Below, piece by piece: positions 8,901-19,756 of a DNA stretch of 64,000 nucleotides (positions are counted from its first letter, which is position 1; every line of letters starts with the position of its first letter). The notes beneath the pieces were generated by a model. That model did no database searches. It had not been told where the DNA came from and saw nothing but the letters and a program-made list of their open reading frames with translations. The DNA is from Hyaloperonospora brassicae (taxonomy: Eukaryota; Oomycota; Peronosporomycetes; Peronosporales; Peronosporaceae), in contig CANTFL010001439.1 in the NCBI GenBank assembly GCA_947650285.1, forward strand, positions 29,226 to 93,225, written 5' to 3'. Made by a program: the position numbers and the translations under genes.

Positions 8901-11397
8901 TCTCCTTAGGCAAATCGCAAGGTACGGATTCAGGGAACACATCCCTGAATTCGATCAAATCCTTATACAAAGAATTTGCCTGAAGTGACTCCCAGGATTG
9001 GGACGCGTATCGCTCAATCCGAGTCTTCTCATCGAGGACACTTTCGTCCATCGATGAGCTGCTGAGAACCCGTTCGTTCTCAGTAAATACTGTTGCCGAC
9101 CGAATGTCGGTCACATACTCGTCCTCTGTGACGAGTATGCAGATCTGCTTGACTTTGCCACTACGCAGATCACGCAAGAACCGTTTCGGTTCTAGCGTTG
9201 GCAACTGAGTTATCTCCGAAGTTGACTTCGGAGGCACAATCAGATCAAATGTATAAGCGCCTACGCTTGATCCGTCATTAACCAAGACGTTCAACGTCTC
9301 GGTTTCTTCCTGGGATCTTGCTTCCACAGGTTGCTGAGGGCCTGATCCCTCAGCAAGCAACTCTTGAGGAATTCCTTCCTCAAGTACGTGGGGACTTATT
9401 CCCTCGACGTCTTCGGACTGTGGCTGTGCAACCACAGTCAGGAACCGATCCTCTACGGTCGACTCTCCAGTCGACCTAGGATTTTCATGTTGCCCCTTGG
9501 GGGCAACAGGTTTCTTTCTTCTAAGATGCTGCCCGCTAGGCATGCATCCATGTCCCGGTCCACTCGACTTATTCGAGTGGTGGACCTTCGTCGCAGCCTG
9601 TACTTCTGTACAGCCGCCGGGAGCTTGCTCCACAGTGTAGTGATCAACTACACTGTGATCTTGTGCAGTCGTGCTAACGACCGTACCGCAAGTGAGGCCA
9701 TCGCACTCACTCGCAGAACATCCACACGCTTGTGGACGCTCCAAGATGTTCATCAGATGGCCATCTGATGAACAAGCGGCAGGCATCTTCACGGATCGAT
9801 GCTGCCAGCTCACCCTTGGCTCGTACTTTCTGAGCCAAGGTAATCCCAGGATGACATCGAATTTGTCATCCAGATCTAGTACGATGAAGTCATCATCGTA
9901 CTGTTCGCCCTCTAACATGTAGTGGATTCCTACTACACGTTTCTCTACGGTTATCGACGCGCCTGTTGCAAGGCGCACCGTCATCCTTGTGAGGGGAATG
10001 TCGCGCTCAACGAACTTGAGCCTACGACCCTCTAGTGACTGGCGACGAACAAAGTTGTTCGACGCCCCACAGTCTACTAGGGCACGAAGCGACAAATCAT
10101 TTGTCGCTTCCAACTTCAAGGTGATGAGCGAAACGTCATCACCAGGTGCAGAGACACACAATGATTGTGTATCTGGAGCAACTTTCGTCAAGAGATTTGC
10201 AAATTCTCTTGAGGTTGCTGGATCAGTAGGGCGCTCCGCCCCTACTGACCCCGACCATTTTTTTATGGTCCGTCTCGCTGTTGCGAGCTTCGCAACAGCG
10301 CTGGACCCACGCCCATTGCCCTTTCTGGCGAATGGTCGTCCATTTCGCTCAGTACTGTTTGGTACTGGGCGTGGAGCACTACACTCGTATGCGTAGTGCC
10401 CTAACTTCTGACAGCGATTGCACCTCTGCAATCGCTTGTTGTTTGTAGAGCGAGGTCTCTCGCTCTCAACATAGCAGAGGTCCATTGGTTCTGGACCTCC
10501 GATCTCTTGTCGTCTCGGTGGACGGTAAGAGTTTGAGCTAGCATGAGCCTGTCTCATGCTAAAGTCTTCCTGTTCCGCGGCTGATATCGCTTCTTCAAGC
10601 GTATTCAGCTCAAGGCGGAACAGATGGCTCCTGACGGGCCCTTCTGCGAGCCCTTGCATGAACACCGTAATCAACGTGTGTTCATGAACTAGGTTAGCAG
10701 TTATACTACTCGCAAGGAGTCGTATATGTTGTGCGTAAGCGTGCACATCACGCTTACCCTGCTTGAGTTTCAGGAGCTCTGAACGAGCCCTGAACTCAGC
10801 ACGTGGCGGCTCAAACGTTTGTCTGAGCCGGGACTTGAAGTCATCTAGCGACCTAAACACGTTTGGGTCGCTACTCTCGAGTCCCAGGGACCAAGTTTTG
10901 GCACGCCCTGCCAAGTGGGTCTGAGCAAATGTGAGTTTCATTTGCTCATCTTCGACGCGACGAGCCCTTAGGGCTCTGTCGAGTTCGACAAACCATAGTA
11001 ACAGGGAGTCCTCCGGGACTCCACTGTACTTGGAGATGTCAACTTTCATGACTTCGGGACGACGCGCATGCGCCGTCCCGCCCACAGCAGCATGGAATTG
11101 CTGCTGTCTCAACAGCTCCGTCTGTTGAGCACCGAGTTCTCTCAACTGCTCGGCCTGTTGAGAGCCTTGCTGGTGAAGCAAGGCTACTTTCTCCCTCTCG
11201 AGAGCAAGTTCATTCTGAATGAACTTGGCGATAGCGGCATGTTGTTGGTCTCTGTCTAGAGACTCCAACATGGCGCTAACGACGAGATCGCCTACGGTAG
11301 AACTCATTCGTTCTACCGCACCCCATTCGATGTCACTCAAATGGGTAAACCCTTCACGCGTGGCGTGAAAGGTGTCTTCTTCATCCAACATGTTCAT
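5347..11397 (-). pseudogene. gag-pol polyprotein of element 1, broken
   Basis: Reads from 11397 downwards. Gag occupies residues 1-400 with a CCHC knuckle at 326-339. The protease active site at 442 is DCGAS rather than the usual D(S/T)G. RT lies at about 850-1060 with YFDD at 999-1002, and RNase H at about 1130-1270. A TAA at 7479-7477 ends the 1306-residue frame just after RNase H, and the same frame resumes at once with the integrase. There follow the HHCC zinc site, the D-D-E core (MDF, SDRDPRF, E in RANRVLEEIL), a GPF/Y-like module and a chromodomain ending [13 protein letters not shown]. One extra base near 6959 shifts the frame inside the integrase core. A second shift in the six-C run (plus strand) near 6566-6571, consistent with one lost base, restores the original frame. 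The start codon lies 45 bp from the LTR. The lesions make this copy defective for integrase unless they are sequencing errors. Confidence 0.93.
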
Positions 11398-11421
11398 GTT
11401 GGATGATGTGGTCCTTGGAAG

Positions 11422-11441
11422 GACTACGAAGTGCTACCAGG
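11422..11441 (-). promoter_or_regulatory. Primer binding site region
   Basis: Directly after the 5' LTR (element direction) comes CC then TGGTAGCACTTCGTAGTCC. A TGG just inside the LTR is the usual start of a PBS, complementary to a tRNA CCA end. Element 3 has the same sequence with one change, so both probably use the same primer tRNA, which I cannot identify. Confidence 0.7.
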
Positions 11442-11831
11442 TGTAACGGGGCACACCCTTGCGTAACTTAACGCAAGGGATTTGGGTGCCCCGACGGACG
11501 TACACGTGGCAAGCGAGGAAGCGTAGGTAGGGTAAAAGTAGAACTGTTATATTAATAAATTAAGTCTTTAAACTACTGTCTCTTCGTTTGACTTAATTCA
11601 ATTATACTAATATAACTGCATGTATGGTGACGTCTCGTCACCACTCATTGCGCGCGTCTTGCGGCGATTGGTGGGTTGATATCATCACGATATCAACCAA
11701 TGAACAGACCCTTTGGTCGACCCTTCAATATCACCACTTTGGTGATATTGTTTAAAGAATATCCATCTTTATATTCTTTATTGTCACTTTCCTTAAAGTG
11801 ACAATTTCATGTAACGGGCTGCCCCGTTACA
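11442..11831 (-). repeat. LTR of element 1 (5' LTR in element direction)
   Basis: Reads as identical to 3846-4235 over all 390 bases. As the 5' LTR it should hold the promoter for gag-pol transcription running leftwards. Confidence 0.95.
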
Positions 11832-11836
11832 TCCAG
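11832..11836. repeat. Right target-site duplication (TCCAG)
   Basis: Second copy of the 5-bp duplication that flanks element 1. Confidence 0.95.
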
Positions 11837-14446
11837 TGCATCGTCAGAACTGGAGAATGCTGTCTTCTTGACGGTTGCTAACAACACCATATAAGCAGTA
11901 CCTGTGTAAGTGCTTGCACAACATGGATGTGAAGTTCGCTTGAATGGTCAGACTTGCGTGTCATCCCGTGCTGCTGAATGTGGATGAGGACCAACTGATC
12001 TCGAGCTGCGTGCGTCGGCATTCCGTGGGTTCCAACGGTGTCAGAACTTGGGTCATGAGCGTCGTGATGACCACAAGTGCTGGGATGCCGAATGTGAGCT
12101 GGGTACGCTTACTAAGTACACGACATTTTTAGTGCTATTTGAGTCGCGGCGTGATCAGGTTCGTCGTGGGATGAGTGTGGTGGAGAACGAAGCTGGCGCA
12201 AAAATTACTGATCCGCTGATGAAGTACGAGACAGTTGAGTGTTGTGACTACGCAGCGCATATTATCGAGCGATATATACAACGACTCACCGAAGGGGCAC
12301 ACAGTACGGCGCTTGAGAACGCAGGCGTTGATGGAGAGGTCGACAGAAGCTGGACAGGACGGAACTTCAGCGTCGGCCTCATTGTCATTTCGTGCATGAC
12401 GTGCAAAGGCACCGCTGCCGGAACGCTCACTGGTAACGACGTTGACGCTTGTAAACGGGCTGATGTTTATAGCTGTCTATTTCTCTTACCCTCGTTGGTG
12501 GCATTGACTCGAAAGCGTGGCTGTCGGTCACGAACATGGAGTCGGTTTTGCGACTGGGCGCTACCAGGTTCAGGTCACTTTCACAAAAGTAGTGGATCAT
12601 TGCAGGACCTGCTTCCGCTTTTTACCGTAAGACGCAGCCTTTCCCCGCCTCCTCACCCGCATAGCAGGTAGTCCCTCATCGAGCACTGACTCGATCAACT
12701 TTGACAGTGACGAGCAGCTCGATCGTCTCGGCTTCAAGCAGTATTCCCATATGCCTTCACTGTTTTTCTTCTACGCCACACTCTCCTCTACCGGATTCGA
12801 CACTACCACATCCACCAGGTCTTTCCATCTACCCTCCTTCTGTCGATACCTTTGCAATTCGATACGAACAGCAGTGTGACGCGTGAGAGAAGCTGAAGCG
12901 GCAAGTGACGTCGCAAGTATCCGCGTAAATCAGGGGGAAGACTCGCAGAGAACGACTTGGCGTCAGTCGTTTCTTGTGAAAATGCGACGTAATGCCTTGT
13001 CGAATGTCTAGAGTGTGATCAAGGGTGACAAAAGAGGAAGAGGACGGGGATGTGGTGTGGGCGCGTGTTCAGGTAGGTATGATGTGTCGAAGACGACGTG
13101 GAGACTATCTTGTTTGGGTAAGAATAGGAGATCGATGAATTGAGCCGACGGATTGTCTGATACAGACGCGTTTGGATAGTGCCAAGTACCTATACATGGC
13201 GTATCTTGCTAAGCTAGCGATGCTTTAACGTGGGTCGGTAAATGACTCTCATCCGTGTGTTATTGGGCATGCACATGCAAGCGAGTCTGCGCACGGAACT
13301 TGGTATCAGCTAGAACAGGCCAACCTACGGACTACCCTCAGGTCTGACAACGCGAAAGAGAGTCTAGCCAGAGCATCACTACAGCTGTTTGCAACGGTCA
13401 CCAAGCAGCTACACCGGTCATTCGGGAACATTACAATGGACTGCAAAAAATGAGTTGAAGCAAATGTGGTGAAGGCTCTGCCGCGGTATGCGTCGTAATG
13501 AATTGTGCGGAACCGAGTGATGTTCGAGGGCAAAGAGACAGGTGGTGCTTACCCGGCCAGCGATAATACCGACATCGGACAGACAATGACAGCGTCAATG
13601 ATACAGTATCTTCCTCTCTCCTCGTATTTCCAACATTCACGACACTCTGCATGCGTGAGAAGCTTGCCTGTATAAGGCTTACTGCACGATAGCAGACGTT
13701 ACCATGGGTGCTAGACTATGTCACGTCAACGAGAGCTGCGTTGTGTTAGACTAACACATCTTGGACGACGACAACACTTGCTGCTATCCGCATGCCAAGG
13801 GCAACAGCCAACGTCGACGGGTTACTCCGCATGTAGTAAATCGTGTAGACAACGATACTGCACGGAGCCAAGGTATTCGTCTTGGGAGGAGGCACAGGCC
13901 TCGATTGCACCAACCCATGCATCAGCAGACTCCATTGCACTCATTTCGGACTGTACCAGAGGCTGCTTCGACTCTCGGACTCCCAAACCTTAAGAATAAT
14001 GAGTGCACAGGGGGTGGAATCATCGCGCAGAGTGGTTTCGTTGAGTCAACACTTTGTGTGCCATTGTCGTCGCTCGAAACAACGATTACTCCATTTAGCG
14101 AATCATATGATCGCTCGATTTCAATGCACAAAGGCATCTCGTAAGACAACATGATGGCAGCACATGCTCAAATCCTTTGCATGGATCACGAGAAATGTAC
14201 CTGGAAAGTCCGTCGCATCTTGACACTTCGACAAGTCAGTTGCCTCAATCACTGCACCATCCGTCGCCGCGGCCGCCACCACGTTGCGTTGCTGCAAGAC
14301 CTCCTGCGACCGACTGTACACTGCACCACACCAATACGAGCCATCCGTTTGGGTCCCCCACGAACCCCCTTTTTCTCCCGCGTTCCACATCGCAGAGACC
14401 CAAATCAGTGCCCAAAGTCCTAAATTTAGACTCCTGAACACGTTCA
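11837..14446. other. Intergenic with faint coding relics
   Basis: At about 12,024-12,095 one plus frame reads RGFQRCQNLGHERRDDHKCW, resembling a gag zinc knuckle that has lost its first and last Cys. At about 12,667-12,870 an open stretch ends in a hydrophobic, channel-like SLFFFYATLSSTGFD segment, but it has no start or context. The rest has no supported gene. The 207-codon frame at 12048-12671 is mostly featureless. Confidence 0.3.
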
Positions 14447-16090
14447 ATGAGCGACGATCGCCCTCTCCAGCGCCGCGGCGGACGCGTGCGAGGGGCCGAG
14501 GGGTACCACACAGAAGACATCCGCGCGCTGCTCGTCTGCGTCAAGAGCGTCGTGCCCACGACGACGAGCGACTGGGAGCAAGTGGTCGACGAGTACCGCG
14601 AGACGCACGCGATCCCACGCGCCCGCGCCCGACGCGACGCCAATTCGTTGAAAGCCAAGTTCAAGCACTTGGCCCGTGCGTGTCGACCGGGCGAGAGCAC
14701 GCGGTGGGACGTACAAGAAGCGGGGGCGCTGTTGCAGCTGATCCAGTCGAAGCTGGTGGCTGGGCAGTGTCTCCAGCGACGAGGAGGTCGGGCGCGAGGG
14801 GCCGAGGGCTTCTCCGCGGTCGATGCGCAAGCGATTCTTGCCGCTGTTCGGCAAGTGGTACCAGTGTCACGACAAGAGTGGGACCTCGTGGCCGACGCAT
14901 ACCGTCGGGACTATGCCGTTCCGCACGATCGCCTTTGTCGCGACGGGCTGTCGTTGAAACGCAAGTTTCGACACTGGCTTAAGGCCGATTCGGACGGTAC
15001 GGCACGGGCTGAAGTCAGCGTCGCGCGCGCTGTGCAAGTGGAGATTGAGGCCAAGATGGACAAGGAAAAGCAGAGTGCAACAGTGCGGGACGAGGCGGGG
15101 ACGGAGAAGGGCGTGGTGGTCGTGACGACGACGGAGAACGGAGAGAGGAAAGAAACTAGTGCTGGCGGTGGACAGGAGACGGACGTTGCTGATGCAGCAG
15201 TGGTCGGACTGGAAGATGGTAGCACTACGAGTAGCGAGGCTGGAGAGAGGAGCTCTGCGGCTGACCATCGCCGTGGTGGACGGATTGTTGGATCGGAAGG
15301 GTACTCGGTGTCAGACAGGAGAGCGCTACTGGCGTGCGTCAAGGAGGTTTTGCCGTCCGACTCGACTGCGTGGGAACAAGTGCTGCAATTGTATCGCACG
15401 AGATATGCTGGATTAAACAATCGTGCGCCACGGAATCTCACAGGGATCAAGAGCAAGTTCCGGCAACTGGTTAATTGCAGACACGAGACTGACGTGGGGA
15501 CAAAAGAGCATGAAGACGTACTGGAAGCTCGTGCTATCCAGAGTGAGATTGATCTCCGCTTGAATTTGGGAAAACGTCCACGGTCTGAGAGCACATCGAA
15601 TGTTCCCTCCGCTTGTACACCCGAAAGGAGCGTTTCCGAGGATCGCGAAAAGAACCTTGTCGTTTTGGCAAGCACAGAGCCACGTGACAATCCCCATTTG
15701 GTGCAACAGAGCTCGGAAGCTGGTGCAACAAGATGTCCGGAGGGGTCAGAATGTTTACCTGATTATGCATCTGGGAAGAAAGGCCTGATAGAGAGCGTTG
15801 TGGCGGACGCAGAGGTCAAGCCAGCGCGATCGGATATAGCTAGTCGAGAACTCGAACTCCTAAGGCAGCGGGAACGACGGGAAGCTGAACAAGCAGCGTG
15901 GGATAAAGAGCGAAGTATGCGCGAGAAGCAACGCATCTACATGGAAACTTGGACGGTCGTGTGCGACCGTTTGCGTGCACTGTATCGAGAACGAGCGACA
16001 GAAGATAACCCGGAGATACTGAGCGAGTTCGACGACGAAATCGCCGTTCTCAAGAAAAAGAAGCAGCGGCTTACAGGCTTGATGATATAA
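14447..16090 (+). CDS. Triple DUF6818-type repeat protein
   Basis: 547 residues, single exon. Three copies of an approximately 85-residue module start near residues 8, 109 and 274. Each reads RRGGR.RG.EG(Y/F)S..D..A(L/I)L..V..V(L/V)P....(E/A)W(E/D).V...YR..YA.......R....LK.KF..L, followed by a helix ending in E(A/V)..I/VQ.EI. This helical, tryptophan-containing unit is the DUF6818 type seen in many oomycete proteins and resembles Myb/SANT-like DNA-binding folds. The linkers are acidic and Ser-rich. The C terminus (about 470-547) is a basic/acidic coiled coil ending in KKKKQRL. Probably nuclear and DNA-binding, by inference only. It is tail-to-tail with the next gene, 70 bp apart. Confidence 0.8.
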   Translation: MSDDRPLQRRGGRVRGAEGYHTEDIRALLVCVKSVVPTTTSDWEQVVDEYRETHAIPRARARRDANSLKAKFKHLARACRPGESTRWDVQEAGALLQLIQSKLVAGQCLQRRGGRARGAEGFSAVDAQAILAAVRQVVPVSRQEWDLVADAYRRDYAVPHDRLCRDGLSLKRKFRHWLKADSDGTARAEVSVARAVQVEIEAKMDKEKQSATVRDEAGTEKGVVVVTTTENGERKETSAGGGQETDVADAAVVGLEDGSTTSSEAGERSSAADHRRGGRIVGSEGYSVSDRRALLACVKEVLPSDSTAWEQVLQLYRTRYAGLNNRAPRNLTGIKSKFRQLVNCRHETDVGTKEHEDVLEARAIQSEIDLRLNLGKRPRSESTSNVPSACTPERSVSEDREKNLVVLASTEPRDNPHLVQQSSEAGATRCPEGSECLPDYASGKKGLIESVVADAEVKPARSDIASRELELLRQRERREAEQAAWDKERSMREKQRIYMETWTVVCDRLRALYRERATEDNPEILSEFDDEIAVLKKKKQRLTGLMI

Positions 16091-16160
16091 CTCATCGACA
16101 AGACAAGAGTGCCATACCAAAGCACAATACGAGAGCAGTGCATGAGACAATAAGCACTAC

Positions 16161-19100
16161 CTACTTATCCTCCTCTTGGCCTTCACTTCCATTATCTTCT
16201 GACGAGGAATAACTTCCAATGCGCGCCGCATTCGAGCCAACTGCAAGCGGCGACACGATCAGCGTTGCTCCCAGGTGAACCACCTTCAGCAAGTCTCTGT
16301 GCTTAGCTTGCGTCAGCGGTCCCCCGTTTGGTCTTGTACCAATTGCTGCCTTGTCCACGGCATCGGCACTGTTGTCGTTGCCCAAGCCACTATGCAGACC
16401 ACTGGCATCGTGCGAGGCAGAAAATGTCGGAAAGTCTCCGGAGTCAGTCAAGTCTGCAACGTGTAGCTTTGGCTTCCCTTCCTTTGCAGAACTTGTGGTC
16501 GCGGGAGACAACACAGCAGCTGTGCAGCTTATCTCAGCAAAGACTTCTGCGTCATTCATCCTTCCGCGTGAGGACGTTTCTACTTCTGCCATGAAAACGT
16601 CATCATTCGACAGCAACAACTCGTCACCATATGCCAACGGCGACGTTGACGAAGACAAGCGCAGGGCGGTCAGGGAACTGAGAGATGACTCGTTGGCGGC
16701 ATTTTCGCGAGATGGTGAACTGCTCGTGGATCTTCGAGCCGAATCACATGGAGCGATGTCTCCTCGAGTTGATAAAACCGTTTCATCGTAGCTTCCTCTC
16801 CTCTTCGTGCCCTCTTGCAATCGAATGCCCACGCCTTCATCCCTGCGTTGGACACGAACCTGACGCTGCACTGCCTTGGCACCAGGCGTGTTCCCGACAG
16901 TTGCACTGGAGGATCCCATTCGCTTTAGTTTTGCGCGAGAAAGCGTTCCACTACTTACCTTTTTCGTAGATCCGTCACGAGAGCCCGACTGCGATAGCGA
17001 AAGAGCACTGGCCCTGATCCCGTTGGGAGACGTTGACGGTGTTTGGACAGAAAATGACAACCGTCCTCGCGATTCCGCGTGAGAGTCCGAATACATGTGC
17101 AGTCGACGTCTTGATCGCACTTTCACATGCAGTACTTCATCGGCCTTAATATGAAGCGGAGACAACACCTCGATGCCATCTTCTGTGCCGATGTCTACAG
17201 GAATCGCAACACACAAGTGAGTAAGACATGCATTGCAATACCGACATCAGTGTGAGGCAGAAGCATGATCTTACATTCGATGCTATGGACGCGCAACATT
17301 CGACAAATGTTATCGAGAAGTGCTGGTTGTGTCCACGACTTGTTCACGACAAAACGGACTTTTCGAACGCGTTTCAGACCCTCCACGATCAAAGTCACGC
17401 ATACAGACCCTTCTGTAGCCACGTCGATCGAGAGACGGCGACGAACACGATCCACCAGCGGTCCTGAAATAACACGGTAAACTGCGTTCGAAAAGATGTT
17501 GGTATTCACCTCTCCGTCGACGTCCTCCTCGAAATGGTCGCCAAGTTTCTTGTGCTTCTCGTGGTCACTACTGTCAAGAGACGACGTCGTACTGTGTGAT
17601 CCTTCCCCATCACTGCCACCCAACGAATCGTCGCGTTTGACTTCCTCGGACTTTCCGCCTTCGTCCTGTGCAGCTTGGATACCGTGATTGGACACGTCGT
17701 ACGCAAACGTTACTCCGCATACGATCAACGGTCCGAAAATGACACCCTTGATAGCAACACAACGAATTTAGTGCCTGACACATCTACATCAAACAGAAAA
17801 AACAACTGCCCGACTCGACGCACCTCAAAGCCAAACACGTATACGCCGAACACTACACTCAGTGCTGAGACATAAGAGTTGACTGCCACAATGCTCTTTT
17901 CGTAGAGCATTTCGTCCAGGACAGTAAAAGCCACGTACTGAACTGCAAAAAGAGCAAGCGCTTTTACGATCGAAGACGTGAGCCCGATTGAGATAACCCA
18001 GGGAACGCAAACCAAGAACGGGGAGATGATCGGCACAATCGAGATGAAAAACGTGACTGTCGTGGCAAGGTACATAAAGTCAGCATTCTGTCCACGACAA
18101 CAAACAAAGGGAGTGAGCGTTGAGTACATAGAGCGACAAACACCGCAGAACAGATCAAGCATGCACCACACACCACTATTGTGAACGAGATCATGGTGAC
18201 AATCGCATGGATACTCGCCATTTTCAGCGGCAAAAAAGAAGACGCCCTCGATCACCTTCCGCAGTGACCTGACAACTTCCGGTCGTTTGTCGACTTGTGT
18301 CGGGAGCAGATCCTGGACGAACCTCTCGATAGGATCCCAGTTTGTACACAGTAGGTAGAACAGCGACGAAATGAAGAAAAAAGACCGGACACCGAGACTT
18401 ACGAACGCAATCACCAGCGTAAACGCGAGAAATACAAGCTGTGCCACCGACCCAACGGCGATGCTGCTAACCTCTAGTCCTTTCGACGTCCAGTCCGTCA
18501 GCTGTACCGATGTCAAGTTCACTGATTCCACCTTCGAGTATGCGAACGTCGCAACTTGCACAAGCGTCATGTTTTCGGGAAGTCGTAGGCTAGAAAAGAG
18601 CGATGCGTGAGAAGTGGAGTTTCCGTCACTGGTTTTTGCGTCCACGTAGTACGTCTTGACCAAACTCTTGAGCGGTGGCCACCACATGGTGTCGTTGAAG
18701 TTATCTTCAATACCACATATCGCTTGCGAAATCATCGCACGACTGTTCTCCACTTGCTCACTCCAGACTTGCCGCGCACGCTCGTCGTTGATGAAATTGT
18801 CCTGCACCCACTCCGATAAGTTAGTGGCTGCGCGGCTTCCTTCGAGGTAACTTTCTGTTCCGAGAAACACAATGACAAATGTTCCCTATGCACCATTTGT
18901 GGCGACAAGTGTGGTGTAAGTAAACTCCAAGGAGTCACTGCATCTTACGACAACGAACGAGCTGCGTACCGTGATGAAAAAACCGAGGATAAGCACGACT
19001 GACACGAGCACTTCGTCCGAAAAGAAATAACGGTAGTAAAATATCCGTCGATCCAGCAGCTTCATGAGACTCAATGCGGCGATCGAGAAGCCAATGATGA

Positions 19101-19756
19101 CGTTCAAGAACGACACCCACGAGTACATGCGCATCCAAATGGAGACGGCGCCAATTAGCGAGAACAGGAAGATCCCATAGTTCAAGAAAAGCTCTTTTGC
19201 TGTGCGACGTGATCTGTCGTGTGGGTGGCTGATGAAGATCTCGGCCGACTTGGAGAAGACACATGTGAGGAATCCCTGCAGTCAGGTACCGTCGTGCAAC
19301 GAGTCAAAACACGCATCACAGCAAACACACACACGTAAACGTTAGCTCCTTGTCGTGGTGCTGTGGATCGATGCAGTGCGTCAATATTTTTTCTTCGCAG
19401 TCGTACGTAGCGACTGATGTCAGCGTCAGTACTGAGATACTGTAGCACCGAGATGACGTTGTTTTTAGCTTGACGCAGCGCTTGACTGCATAGAATGGCC
19501 CACACAATGAGTCGCAGATAGTTCTCGAACAGCAGAAAGTTAAAGTAAATGAGCACGAGGATCAGCGCAGTTGCGATGTTGCCAATCAGCTACAGAGTCG
19601 CACACAGCAGTATACAAACACAGTGTCAATGGACAGCCAAAGAGAGAGCCAATGAGTGCGTGTCTTGCGTGGTGATGATGAGACGCGAGTGGATAGAGAC
19701 AAGAAGCACGAGGACGGACGCACCTGCGCAAGGATCATCTCCACGAACTCAGTCAT
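16161..19756 (-). CDS. TMEM245: TMEM245/AI-2E transporter-like membrane protein
   Basis: Six exons: 19756-19724, 19589-19407, 19275-18949, 18885-17824, 17746-17242 and 17194-16161. Introns are GT..AG, of 134, 131, 63, 77, 47 and no further; coding length is 3,144 bp, a multiple of three, giving 1,047 residues. N-terminal hydrophobic segments include the FENYLR.IVWAIL motif. The C-terminal part has a run of membrane helices ending in GVYVFGFEGVIFGP then LIVCGV, the typical last helix pair of the AI-2E/TMEM245 family. A large lumenal or cytosolic loop lies between, and the last 500 residues are a polar, Ser-rich tail longer than in animal homologues. The start ATG follows an in-frame stop upstream. 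Family members are multi-pass membrane proteins of poorly known transport role. Confidence 0.8.

Larger units (their letters stand above)
3846..11831 (-). mobile_element. Ty3/gypsy chromovirus, complete, minus strand
   Basis: A 7,986-bp LTR retrotransposon bounded by two LTRs of 390 bp that I read as identical, with a TCCAG duplication. In the element's own direction (right to left) the order is LTR, PBS, gag, protease, RT, RNase H, integrase, chromodomain, PPT, LTR. That order (integrase after RNase H) defines Ty3/gypsy, and the C-terminal chromodomain makes it a chromovirus. An extra ORF of 535 codons runs in the opposite direction at the 3' end. Identical LTRs mean a very recent insertion. 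The pol frame nevertheless carries a stop and two 1-base shifts, so this copy looks non-autonomous, unless some of these are sequence errors. Confidence 0.97.
3846..11831. repeat. Dense array of short inverted repeats
   Basis: Throughout LTRs and coding DNA there are short perfect or near-perfect inverted repeats one after another. Examples (arm/arm): 6264-6273/6282-6291, 6306-6313/6319-6326, 6385-6394/6402-6411, 6427-6436/6441-6450, 6969-6979/6981-6991, 8533-8544/8545-8556, 9631-9641/9647-9657 and 9747-9760/9761-9774. The LTR start is a nested pair, 3851-3858/3890-3897 around 3860-3867/3876-3883. Host exons nearby do not show this density to my eye. Elements 2 and 3 show it too. Confidence 0.85.

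Noticed and set aside
9364..10396. Plus-strand frames of 134 and 135 codons opposite gag-pol of element 1
   Set aside because: They lie wholly inside the coding region for protease and gag. The inverted-repeat composition makes both strands look alike, so antisense frames arise easily.
12048..12671. 207-codon plus-strand frame between element 1 and the DUF6818 gene
   Set aside because: Only its first 25 codons resemble a decayed zinc knuckle. The rest has no motif or support.
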